Origin: Microcaldota archaeon
GTDB lineage: Archaea; Micrarchaeota; Micrarchaeia; Micrarchaeales; Micrarchaeaceae
DNA length: 64,000 nt
NCBI GenBank assembly: GCA_021810105.1
Contig: JAJZJM010000001.1
Span: 1 to 64,000, forward strand
Reading direction: 5' to 3'
In this document: positions 8,247 through 15,393 of the stretch, one piece after another
Layout: each line of letters starts with the position of its first letter
Position numbering within the stretch: the first letter of the stretch is position 1
Position numbers and translations under genes: made by a program
Notes under the pieces: model-generated
Told to the model about the DNA's origin: nothing
Databases searched by the model: none
Seen by the model: only the letters and a program-made list of their open reading frames with translations

Positions 8247-8768
8247 TTACCTATCCTCTTCAGAATTGCTTGCCCTGAGATGCGATTCTTCTATCACTCT
8301 TGCAGCAGCATTCGCATCTCCAATCCCTTTTATTTTTACGAACCTTCCAGGTATGCCATCTTTGTTATGCTGTATATAGTAGACCAGATTGTCTATCATG
8401 CCAGGCTTCATTTCTTCTATTCTTGAAACATCAGAATATGCAGAGTCTCCTTCGAATGTAGCAATTATTTTGTCGTCTCCTCCGTTTTCATCCTCCATGT
8501 ATATTACACCAACCGGTTTCACTGCGATTTTATCTCCTAGCGAGACTCGCTTGCCGCTTATCACAAATACATCAAGCTCATCCCCATCTTCTCCAAGAGT
8601 TCCGTGCAGGAACCCATAGTTATATGGCTCTGGAAGAGGCTTTGGAAGCGCTCTCTGCACGGTAATATTCCCGGTCTTAGCATCATATATGTGCTTTATG
8701 TTAGAGCCGCTCACCATCTCAATTCTTGCGTGCAGCGGCGTATTAGAATCTCTTTTGGGGTTCATCAT
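8247..8768 (-). CDS. ppa: Inorganic pyrophosphatase (family I)
   Basis: The enzyme hydrolyses pyrophosphate released by biosynthetic reactions. Visible family motifs are EPYNYGFLHGT, the metal-binding signature GEDGDELDVFVIS (three Asp/Glu ligands), DDKIIA and a C-terminal GRFVKIKGIGDANAAARVIEES helix. The 173-aa length is standard. Its ATG overlaps the stop of the NDK-like gene (ATGA at 8765-8768), so the two are probably co-translated. IS copy 2 lies about 45 bases beyond its stop. Confidence 0.9.
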   Translation of the reverse strand: MMNPKRDSNTPLHARIEMVSGSNIKHIYDAKTGNITVQRALPKPLPEPYNYGFLHGTLGEDGDELDVFVISGKRVSLGDKIAVKPVGVIYMEDENGGDDKIIATFEGDSAYSDVSRIEEMKPGMIDNLVYYIQHNKDGIPGRFVKIKGIGDANAAARVIEESHLRASNSEEDR

Positions 8769-9508
8769 CTTATCAGCTTATTCAAGGTTGCGTACTGTTT
8801 TGCCATATTCAGATGCTCTTGATATCCCTTTCCTGTATAAGAGACCAGATGGCGGTCTACCTCTTCAACAGTATCAGGTATGTGAAGAACATTGTCTATA
8901 GGCCTGCCGCTAGGTCCATCAAACATATCAACTATTGACATCCCATTGCTGAACATTTTCCTTAGCGTTCCCTCTTTTGCAAACATAGGGTCTGAACCTC
9001 CCCTTATGCTAAAAAGCTTGCTTATAGCATCGGGCCCTGAAAAGATCAGCATATAAGACTCTTTTCCCAGATAACTATTAACCTCTACATCAGTTATCCA
9101 CTTTCCTATGCCTTCTTTATCTTTTGGGTCAAGATTGTATTTTTTAAGCGTCCAATTCATTTGCTCTTCAGAAATCCCTCTACGCAAAAATGAGCTTATG
9201 ACTTTTTCACCTGTCTCGTTAAGTTTGCTCTTTCCATCAAAATGCATTCTGCGCATTTTATCAGAGATGTCTGGTGGTGTGAAAAATTCTTCCATTAAAA
9301 TTAAGCCATTTTCACTGGAAAAGTTCTTTAGATGGGCAACTATCCGATCTTTTCTTCCATCTTGCACAGTATCTGGCTTCAATATAGCGCATGCTATCTC
9401 TATAGTTGTACTTTGGCAGTCTTTTGAATTAGAAGTATGGGGTTTCGTAAGCTCCATGTCATCAATGTGTACGCTATGCCACTTTTTAATATTAATATCT
9501 GATTTCAA
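8765..9508 (-). CDS. Nucleoside diphosphate kinase-like protein (enlarged)
   Basis: This 247-aa protein keeps recognisable NDK features: an N-terminal CAILKPDTVQDG strand, YMLIFSGPDAISKLFSIRGGSDP, EGTLRKMF and the active-site strand NVLHIPDTVEEVDRHL with a His where NDK carries its phospho-His. Canonical NDK is about 150 aa. Here an insertion of some 60-80 residues separates the first strand from the core. Pairing with pyrophosphatase suggests nucleotide metabolism. Function as NDK is likely but not certain because several positions diverge (GRPIDNVLH). Confidence 0.65.
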   Translation of the reverse strand: MKSDINIKKWHSVHIDDMELTKPHTSNSKDCQSTTIEIACAILKPDTVQDGRKDRIVAHLKNFSSENGLILMEEFFTPPDISDKMRRMHFDGKSKLNETGEKVISSFLRRGISEEQMNWTLKKYNLDPKDKEGIGKWITDVEVNSYLGKESYMLIFSGPDAISKLFSIRGGSDPMFAKEGTLRKMFSNGMSIVDMFDGPSGRPIDNVLHIPDTVEEVDRHLVSYTGKGYQEHLNMAKQYATLNKLIR

Positions 9509-10124
9509 TTTCGTTTATAGTCGAATACTGGCATTTCTAACAAGATTTATGATGAGGTTGGCGCTGCAGAAGTGCAAGCTCAAATCTAACCTGTATTTTA
9601 CATTTTTGGATCTGTAAGAATCATTTTGCTTGCTTCTTTTCGGACCAGATTTTGTCGTAGAATTTTCAAATGCGGAGTTCATATATAAGAAGATTTTGAA
9701 CACGTCTTCGAATTTATGCATATTTCCAAATGATTCGTTTACTGATATACTGATTGTCAGGAATATGCCTGCCGATTAAGTGCCTGCTATATATTACATC
9801 TTAGGTGATATATAATACAAAACTGCTATTGCGCCTGTTTAGAGTCTACTGGCTTGAACCACTCTTTTTGGCCCGTTTTGTTCTAGAATCATACTTGATT
9901 CCCAATCTTGCATATCTTCTTATTTTTTTATTTAGTTCCATTGAGCAATAGCCGAGCGTCGCTTGTATATGACGTTCAGGAGCGTTATAGGTGGCTGTAG
10001 ATTTATCGGTGATACAACTCTTAGAGGACAAGAGGCTAAAGCCGTTCAACTTTGTTATTGTTGGCAATTAAGCAACTTAAAAGGAAAACGTTAAATAAAT
10101 TGTTGAAGTATAAAATTTGATAAA
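9509..10124. other. Low-coding gap with IS remnant
   Basis: This 616-bp AT-rich interval separates the NDK-like gene from two orphan membrane-protein genes. Apart from the possible transposase remnant at 9846-10067, I see only short ORFs with poor composition (for example 9515-9721, minus). No tRNA, IS200-type end or CRISPR-like repeat was found. It reads as decayed mobile-element DNA. Confidence 0.5.
9846..10067 (-). pseudogene. Possible DDE-transposase C-terminal remnant
   Basis: The 73-aa ORF contains YNAPERHIQATLGYCSMELNKK. This resembles the YN-x-x-RPHQ-x-LGY end of rve/DDE integrase-type transposases. The rest of a transposase is missing and no terminal inverted repeats are visible. 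A basic C-terminal tail follows (RRYARLGIKYDSRTKRAKK). I treat it as a decayed insertion sequence; a small genuine protein cannot be excluded. Confidence 0.35.
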
Positions 10125-10397
10125 ATGAAGGCTAAAACCATTGGCGGATTATTCGTTGTGCTAATAGGTATGGTGGTAGTAGTATACGCATCCTTTTTAT
10201 GGAACTCTAATTTTCAATTGAATAAGGCTACAAATCCTTCTTTTGTAACAAATTCATTAGTGGTAAGTGTTGAATATATCATTCTTATCATAATAGGTAT
10301 ACTGGCTTTTATCTGCGGCGGATTGATAATTAACAAAGATAAAACATTGCAAATTATGAGAAAACTAAGTGAAAATTTGGCAAGGAAGACGGCGTAA
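10125..10397 (+). CDS. Small two-TM membrane protein, unknown
   Basis: The 90-aa protein has two clear membrane helices, at about residues 7-27 and 49-68, separated by a polar Asn/Ser-rich loop. A short cytoplasmic tail follows (NKDKTLQIMRKLSENLARKT). No family is recognised. The start is preceded by AT-rich promoter-like sequence. It lies 32 bp upstream of another membrane-protein gene in the same direction. Base composition is AT-richer than the cys or trx genes, consistent with accessory DNA. Confidence 0.55.
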   Translation: MKAKTIGGLFVVLIGMVVVVYASFLWNSNFQLNKATNPSFVTNSLVVSVEYIILIIIGILAFICGGLIINKDKTLQIMRKLSENLARKTA

Positions 10398-10429
10398 GAT
10401 AACAGATATTTATCATAAAATATGATTGC

Positions 10430-11050
10430 ATGGTTGTAGAAAAATATCAAAGGGAATATGATATACTGATTTTGTTAACCACGCTTTTACCAATTTTTTT
10501 AGTAATATTCTTATTTGCATCTGCAAACAGTATTAACATAGAGGCAATCTCTAGTTTAGCTTCAAATAACACGCAATGGAATAATACACAACCATGTAGC
10601 AGTGCTAATTCAATCTCTTTGGAAAACCAATGTAGACTACATGAAATAATTAACGCATATGTGCCACAATACACGATAGTTTATTTCGTTGTTTTGGTCT
10701 TATTATTGTTTACTATGTTGGATGTCTCTTTTCTAGTTCTTTCTAGGTATTCATCTGACTTTATTAAGAGCATTTTTCTCTTCATTTTAGCATTACTTAT
10801 AGCTATTGAATTTGTGTATCTATCAAATGTAAATTTATTCTATGAAGGTAGCTCTAGTTTGGGTAATATTTTTTCACAGACAGCAAATTGGACGCCATTA
10901 TTAGAGTTAATTTTGATTATACCTTCTGCAATTGTGGCGTTTAGCATTGGGTGGAGTTGGTTCGATAGTTTCTTCCTAAAAAACTTTAATAAGGGTAAAA
11001 AGACTTCACGTACATCGCATCAGAAGTTACGAAAAGTAAAGAATATGTAA
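10430..11050 (+). CDS. Multi-TM membrane protein, unknown
   Basis: The 206-aa protein has four predicted membrane segments (roughly residues 10-30, 80-100, 110-130 and 155-175). An Asn/Ser/Cys-rich loop of about 45 residues follows the first helix, and the C-terminal tail is strongly basic (KKTSRTSHQKLRKVKN). No family is recognised. The gene lies just outside the integrated element, whose left attachment site begins 80 bp downstream, so it belongs to the flank rather than the element. Confidence 0.55.
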   Translation: MVVEKYQREYDILILLTTLLPIFLVIFLFASANSINIEAISSLASNNTQWNNTQPCSSANSISLENQCRLHEIINAYVPQYTIVYFVVLVLLLFTMLDVSFLVLSRYSSDFIKSIFLFILALLIAIEFVYLSNVNLFYEGSSSLGNIFSQTANWTPLLELILIIPSAIVAFSIGWSWFDSFFLKNFNKGKKTSRTSHQKLRKVKNM

Positions 11051-11105
11051 AACCTAAGGGCAGGGTGGCGATGATATTGTTAGAAAAAGGTAACATTTGG
11101 GGCTT

Positions 11106-11213
11106 CTATATATAACCCCGCAAGCTCAGTGCTCCGATCGGGATTTGAACCCGAGTTGCAGGGTTGAAAGCCCCGCGTCCTTGGCCGAGTTTGTCGTCTT
11201 TTTCTAGCTTCAT
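11106..11213 (-). pseudogene. int(N): N-terminal fragment of partitioned integrase
   Basis: This 35-codon ORF is too short for the ORF track. It starts MKLEKDDKLGQGRGAFNPAT and runs through the attachment repeat as RVQIPIGA. Seven host-encoded codons follow before TAG at 11106. Joining at the repeat to the frame at 15392 gives ...RVQIPIGA-NQIFDDKLGFSS..., a continuous integrase of about 324 aa. The fragment is therefore a by-product of integration, as in fusellovirus proviruses. It would be part of int again after excision. Confidence 0.82.
11131..11189 (-). repeat. Left attachment site with 59-nt tRNA-Glu(TTC)-like sequence
   Basis: On the minus strand these 59 nt read like tRNA-Glu from the D-loop to the 3' end, with an anticodon loop CTTTCAA (anticodon TTC) and matched stem CGGGG/CCCTG. 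The 5' acceptor strand and D-stem are absent, so it is not a functional tRNA. The last 27 nt are identical to tRNA-Glu(CTC) at 15394; upstream of those the two differ at the anticodon stem. It also encodes part of int(N). Confidence 0.8.
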
Positions 11214-11346
11214 TCTAGCACCTTTTACAATCAAAAACATACCAAAACAAATCTAGCTTTCTGAACAGTAGCTTTTCCCAAGCAAGCTATATAAGCAAGC
11301 ACGGTTCAGATTCGCCAGAAATCTGAACCTGAAATTTATAGCTAAG

Positions 11347-12261
11347 TTACTTTACATTTTTAGGTTTCATTTCGTAAATGCGATTGCCTATAGCTTCATT
11401 GCAACTTTCACATAGCGTGATAAGATTACTCATTTCATCTGAACCTCCTCTGCTAAATGGAATTATATGGTGGACATGCAACTTAGCTTCCCTACTCGCC
11501 CCACACTCTTGACATATGTAATTGTCTCTTTTGAAAACTTCTATCTTTATTGAGTTTGTCAGCGTTCTCGTTCTTTTTGGCTCCTGCCCTCCAAACTCCT
11601 TTTGGAGTCTAGTAGAAACTGCATTAGTCAACAAACTTAGTTGCCTAGACGTATCAATTCCTAACTCGCTAGCAAATTGCTTTATATGAGCCGTTGAAAC
11701 AGAGAATAAATTGTCCTGCCTCGCCCTCTTAACAAGTTTATCAACAATATCCGCAAACGTAGCGCGCTCCTGCACAACTCTGTATTCTATTAGTTTCTTT
11801 CTGATATTCAGAATAATTTTACTCCATCTTATTCGTTCTTTAAGTCCATAAAGGTCAAAATATGAACGAGGCTCCTCTGCGTTTAGAGTTCCTGCCATTC
11901 TCCAAGAATAATTTGCACTATCTAAACCTATAGTTTTTAAGTCTATTTCCTTATTCAAAAACCATTCTTGAACTTCCAGTACTTCAAAAATATTTATTCG
12001 CTCATCAATAATTGTTTCTTCATCTTCCCATTTCTTAATAATTATTGAATAGATAGTATCTACAAGTAGTTTGTCATTTAGCTTCTTGGCCTTTGCCGAC
12101 ATCTTAAGTAATTCCATTTGAGTTTTGTCTCTAATTTGCAAGGCGTCTTTATTTTGCTGCTCTTCTAGGAGTAACCTCTGATTCTGCATTTTATAATAAT
12201 GCAACATCTCTCTTTGAAGTTCTTTGTCAGCTTTTGTGTTATCTGCTTTATCCATATCCAT
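11347..12261 (-). CDS. HNH endonuclease-domain protein (element cargo)
   Basis: The 304-aa protein ends in a clear HNH nuclease domain (about residues 235-295): FKRDNYICQECG, LHVHHIIPFSRGGSDEMSNL and TLCESCN. That gives two Cys pairs for zinc and the HH...N catalytic core. Residues 1-60 are Gln/Glu/Lys-rich and probably coiled coil. The middle (60-230) is helical and unrecognised. It is the last gene of a three-gene minus-strand operon in the element. A role in DNA cleavage during transfer or in defence are both possible. Confidence 0.75.
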   Translation of the reverse strand: MDMDKADNTKADKELQREMLHYYKMQNQRLLLEEQQNKDALQIRDKTQMELLKMSAKAKKLNDKLLVDTIYSIIIKKWEDEETIIDERINIFEVLEVQEWFLNKEIDLKTIGLDSANYSWRMAGTLNAEEPRSYFDLYGLKERIRWSKIILNIRKKLIEYRVVQERATFADIVDKLVKRARQDNLFSVSTAHIKQFASELGIDTSRQLSLLTNAVSTRLQKEFGGQEPKRTRTLTNSIKIEVFKRDNYICQECGASREAKLHVHHIIPFSRGGSDEMSNLITLCESCNEAIGNRIYEMKPKNVK

Positions 12262-12299
12262 CCCTTACAATGATAAACTTTTAATCTTTCTCTTGACTG

Positions 12300-13349
12300 C
12301 TAAAACATTTTTGAAACGTACTCCACTACATATTGATAATAAAGTAAAACGGCGGCAGCACCTATGGCAATGCCAATAGCATTTCCAGATGGAGCGTTCC
12401 AACTAGAAAGAAACAACACAGCAATAGCGTAGAAGGGGAAAGACCTTAAAAAGCCTTTAGCTGAAGTAAATTGCCCTTCTTTAGGAAGTTCAATGCCAAA
12501 GAATTTGGCCGGCATCACTATTAACATCCATGCTATGAAATAGAATAGGAATACAGATAGTCCCCATTCCAAGTAAGCTAAAGTTCCTGTGTGAAGAGAG
12601 AGCAATATCATCCATATCGCATTCAGAAAAGGCATTATAAATACGATAAAAAGGAAACCGCTTGTTATAAGTGTTGGTACAAGTTTATTTCCCCGTCCTT
12701 TCTTGCTTTTCTTTTCGTTTTTGATTGCATTGGCTTGCCCTTTAATAACCTCATTAAATATTCCGATTGTTTTATGTAGAAGCTCTAATGCTTTTTCTCT
12801 TCCAATCCATCCATGCGGTGCATCTACAACTTTGCCATGCTGCATTTTAAGCCAGGCTTTATCTTCATACTGTCCATAATGTACTGTGGCATTCCCGTAA
12901 CTTCTTATATAATCAATTCTACCTATCAACTTATCATTGACAATTCCAGCCTTCTTTGCGTCCTTCAATATGTTTCCCCACTCAGCATCAATCCAATCAA
13001 AATCTATCTTTACTAGCCCTCCTCCAAAGTCCTTCGGTTTATTTGTTCTTCTTGCTAATGAGAAGTAAACGACAGCTTCGGTAACTGCTCTGCACATTAT
13101 TGCGGTACCCATATATGCTCCATTCTGATAGCAAGAATAAGCTTCCCTAAGCAGGTCTAATGAAGGTAGCGATATTAATGCCACCTTATCATATGCGCTT
13201 ATATCAACAACTTCCTTTGCCAATTTCTCCGTGTCTTTAGTTCGACTTTCCCGCCACTTATCTGCTTTGGTTATACCTATTACTGACTGCTCCATCTCAG
13301 CTTCACGTTTCTGAGGCTCAGTTTCAGGCATACTATAAGTATATTCCAA
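12300..13349 (-). CDS. HEPN (DUF4145-like) domain fused to four-TM membrane domain
   Basis: The 349-aa protein has two parts. Residues about 55-190 resemble DUF4145/HEPN domains: LLREAYSCYQNGAYMGTAIM, CRAVTEAVV, a helix with GIVNDKLIGRID, then the RSYGNATVHYG motif where HEPN proteins carry their Arg...His pair. A basic linker (KNEKKSKKGRGNK) leads to four hydrophobic segments (about 222-345). HEPN domains are often RNases in toxin or defence systems. A membrane-anchored HEPN would fit an abortive-infection style effector, but this is inference. It is the middle gene of the element operon. Confidence 0.6.
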   Translation of the reverse strand: MEYTYSMPETEPQKREAEMEQSVIGITKADKWRESRTKDTEKLAKEVVDISAYDKVALISLPSLDLLREAYSCYQNGAYMGTAIMCRAVTEAVVYFSLARRTNKPKDFGGGLVKIDFDWIDAEWGNILKDAKKAGIVNDKLIGRIDYIRSYGNATVHYGQYEDKAWLKMQHGKVVDAPHGWIGREKALELLHKTIGIFNEVIKGQANAIKNEKKSKKGRGNKLVPTLITSGFLFIVFIMPFLNAIWMILLSLHTGTLAYLEWGLSVFLFYFIAWMLIVMPAKFFGIELPKEGQFTSAKGFLRSFPFYAIAVLFLSSWNAPSGNAIGIAIGAAAVLLYYQYVVEYVSKMF

Positions 13350-13399
13350 CTTATTATTAGAACCTTACTAGAGAACCTTGAGTTCCATTTGAGTAATTA

Positions 13400-14032
13400 T
13401 TATGGTAGCTTATAATCTTGCTCCGCCGCAATAAAATTAGGCGTGCACCCTTTCTGCCCATGCCATATGACTTTGATTTCTGGGTCAAGCATTATTATAG
13501 GTCGCTTGGATAGATGGTAGCCCTGAGCTTTATGTTTTATATATTCTCTAATGGCTTCTTCGTGGCTTTTATTGCTGTCAACTATCCGCTTTTGAATGGC
13601 CTTCTTTGTAATGTCCATCTTCTTACCATTGAACCCTTCCTCTTTAGGTATGGCCATTCTAGCATTTCTCCATAGTGCTCTGTTGTCAATGCCTTCGTAA
13701 AGCATGTAAACATCGTAATCGTTTATCTTTTGATTTGGGCATTGCATTTCTTTGTAATAGTTAGCATTCTCATAGTCTTTCGATCCATTAGCTTTCAAGA
13801 GGGACTTATCACCCATCAAATAGGTATTAATAAGCCCAGCCTTGCACATGTAGTAAGTAGTCGAGCCTTGGCACAGGAACAACCCTATATACTTAATTCC
13901 CTTACCTCTCACACTAGGATAATTCGCTGTTTTGTCTGCGAAGGTCTTGATTTGCTCAGAGTTTGTCAAGTAGTCTCTAAGTTCTTCCAGCTCCTTTTGG
14001 ACTTCTGCATTAAAGGTCATTTTGTTGTTCAT
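13400..14032 (-). CDS. Unknown 210-aa protein, first gene of element operon
   Basis: The protein is soluble and charged, with no recognised family. A predicted coiled helix (QKELEELRDYLTNSEQIKTF) opens the sequence. A central hydrophobic strand follows (GIKYIGLFLCQGSTTYYMCKAG). The C-terminal half has KSHEEAIREYIKHKAQGYHL, then an RPIIMLDPEIKVIWHG strand. The start ATG at 14032 lies about 40 bp after a TATA-like box. Fifty bases separate it from the HEPN-membrane gene. It could be a regulator or antitoxin partner, but nothing in the sequence proves it. Confidence 0.6.
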   Translation of the reverse strand: MNNKMTFNAEVQKELEELRDYLTNSEQIKTFADKTANYPSVRGKGIKYIGLFLCQGSTTYYMCKAGLINTYLMGDKSLLKANGSKDYENANYYKEMQCPNQKINDYDVYMLYEGIDNRALWRNARMAIPKEEGFNGKKMDITKKAIQKRIVDSNKSHEEAIREYIKHKAQGYHLSKRPIIMLDPEIKVIWHGQKGCTPNFIAAEQDYKLP

Positions 14033-14065
14033 ATCTCATCAATCCATTCCTACAGAGATTCGTTT

Positions 14066-14086
14066 TAGGAGATATTTATAACTTTC
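14066..14086 (-). promoter_or_regulatory. TATA box/BRE-like promoter of element operon
   Basis: On the minus strand GAAAGTTATAAATATCTCC lies about 40 bp upstream of the ATG at 14032. The purine-rich GAAAG followed by TTATAAATA fits an archaeal BRE/TATA pair. Transcription from here would cover the 210-aa, HEPN-membrane and HNH genes. The hairpins and CATGTAGA repeats lie directly upstream. Confidence 0.45.
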
Positions 14087-14189
14087 AAGGAACCTGTAAT
14101 CCTTAAAACTACGCCAGCACGTTCATCCTTCGGATTCACGTGGGCTAACGTGCCAACGCACTGTAATCTGCCACCAGAACCGAAACTAG

Positions 14190-14239
14190 GGCCGATTTTG
14201 ACTCCCCCCACAAAATCGGCCGCCTTTTGTAGACAAAAG
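14190..14239. repeat. Two adjacent inverted repeats (11-bp and 7-bp stems)
   Basis: GGCCGATTTTG (14190-14200) pairs perfectly with CAAAATCGGCC (14211-14221) across a 10-nt C-rich loop. Immediately after, CTTTTGT (14224-14230) pairs with ACAAAAG (14233-14239) across two bases. Both lie in the non-coding control region of the integrated element. They could be RNA hairpins, transcription-factor sites or part of a replication origin. Confidence 0.65.
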
Positions 14240-14280
14240 ACGTAGTTTCTCACGCAGCCATGTCCTACAAAGTAGCCGCA

Positions 14281-14337
14281 GCAGCCGTAGCCCGCCGTGC
14301 GACACCCAAAGGTGTCTTAAAGGCGGGCGGAGGCTGC
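14281..14337. repeat. 57-nt three-tier hairpin in the element control region
   Basis: GCAGCC/GGCTGC, GCCCGCC/GGCGGGC and GACACC/GGTGTC nest inside one another with small internal loops (gta/gga and gtgc/ttaaa) and a CAAA apical loop. That gives 19 base pairs in one long stem, far more than expected by chance in 57 nt. It may be a structured RNA or a nicking/replication origin cruciform. No coding frame explains it. Confidence 0.7.
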
Positions 14338-14351
14338 AAGGTGGGAATTTC

Positions 14352-14493
14352 TCTACATGAAACTCTACATGGGCGGCTATAATATTGATGTGCAGTCATG
14401 TAGAGGAGAAATAGCCTTGTTTTGAGGGCTTACGAGGGAGATTTTCTCTACATGGAATGGCTTGGGCATGTAGAGAAACCAAAGTCATGTAGA
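14352..14493. repeat. Six copies of the octamer TCTACATG/CATGTAGA
   Basis: TCTACATG occurs at 14352, 14364 and 14447; its reverse complement CATGTAGA occurs at 14397, 14467 and 14486. Most copies are extended by GAA/GAGAA on the same side. Six matches in 142 bp of non-coding DNA suggest iterons of an origin or operator sites for an element-encoded regulator. The 14447 and 14467 copies form an inverted pair around GAATGGCTTGGG. Confidence 0.72.
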
Positions 14494-14501
14494 GAATGCT
14501 G

Positions 14502-15392
14502 CTAGAAGGGCTTGGAAAGCCTTGCTTTCAGGCCAGAAGCCCGCTCTACCGAAAAGGCTTCGTCCACGGCCTTGTAAAGCTCGTCTTTTCGTGTGTTTAT
14601 GTAGGTCATAGTAGTGCTTGGGTCGCTATGCCTAGCGAACCTGCTGGAAAGCACCACATTCCCGTTACTCTGGCGGGCGAAGCTGGTGATTGCATAGTGC
14701 ATCAGACTGTGGGTAGTCAGCCTATGGAGCCGCCTAGGCGTCCTTCCGTATGATTCCTCGCTCTGGTCGTAGACTTCGTCCAGTCTGGCTTGCTGGACAT
14801 ACCCCCTGAACACCTTCCGCACGTAGTTCTTCTCTAGGAACGGCTCGCCCCTTAGGCTGTGCCCAAGCTCTGCAAAAAACACGAACCCGCCAGCTTGCGT
14901 GATCGCTTGCTCGTTGCGGTTTATGAACTCAACAGTTTGCCGAAATAATGGGATTGGAATGAGCATCGTATCTATCACGTGCGCCTTTTCCGTTTTCACG
15001 GTCAGCTCACGTGTCTCGAACTTTATATCCTTAACATTGACCTTGACAGCTTCGCCTATCCTGAGCCCAAGCTGTGCTTGATACCCAAACAATAGGCGAA
15101 ACTTGTCATTTTCTATGACTTTGAAGAAGGCTTGCACCTCCTGTTCCGTGAAGCCCTTATTGAGGCTTCCGTACTTCGGAGGAGCATTGCCCCTGAAACG
15201 TCTCTTTTTGATGTTGTAGATTACGGACAGAACGTCCTTAATCTCGTGGAAACTAAGCTGCGGTAGCACCTCTTGAATGTGCTTCTTGAGTTTTTCGGGT
15301 TCGGTCTCCGTGATGGAACCGAACCGTATCCTGTTAAATTTCTTATCCTTGGCTAGGGAACTGAACCCGAGTTTGTCGTCGAAAATTTGATT
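14502..15392 (-). CDS. int(C): tyrosine recombinase, C-terminal part of partitioned integrase
   Basis: Site-specific integrase of the element, 296 codons from the attachment repeat to the stop. The ORF-track start (15269) misses residues that continue in frame up to the repeat (NQIFDDKLGFSSLAKDKK). Catalytic landmarks: Arg I in LGLRIGEAVKV, a Lys in the ELTVKTEK hairpin, the box II His in THSLMH, RHSDPSTT and the Tyr nucleophile in TMTYINTR. Box II normally reads H-x-L-R-H; here Arg is replaced by Met (ATG; a single change from AGG). Split and mutated, this copy is probably inactive as it stands. Confidence 0.88.
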   Translation of the reverse strand, partial: NQIFDDKLGFSSLAKDKKFNRIRFGSITETEPEKLKKHIQEVLPQLSFHEIKDVLSVIYNIKKRRFRGNAPPKYGSLNKGFTEQEVQAFFKVIENDKFRLLFGYQAQLGLRIGEAVKVNVKDIKFETRELTVKTEKAHVIDTMLIPIPLFRQTVEFINRNEQAITQAGGFVFFAELGHSLRGEPFLEKNYVRKVFRGYVQQARLDEVYDQSEESYGRTPRRLHRLTTHSLMHYAITSFARQSNGNVVLSSRFARHSDPSTTMTYINTRKDELYKAVDEAFSVERASGLKARLSKPF

Positions 15393-15393
15393 T

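Noticed and set aside
9515-9721. 68-aa hypothetical protein upstream of the NDK-like gene
   Set aside because: Low-complexity composition, no neighbour overlap and no recognisable motif; probably chance.
11131-11189. A second complete tRNA-Glu gene (TTC)
   Set aside because: The D-stem and 5' acceptor strand are missing, and the sequence is inside the integrase N-terminal frame at an attachment site. A split tRNA remains a minor alternative, noted in the findings.
14065-14253. 62-aa minus-strand ORF upstream of the element operon
   Set aside because: It spans the 11-bp and 7-bp inverted repeats and the likely promoter, and its composition is poor; better explained as non-coding control DNA.
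14345-14497. CRISPR array
   Set aside because: The repeated unit is only 8 bp, occurs in both orientations and has irregular spacing; iterons or operators fit better.
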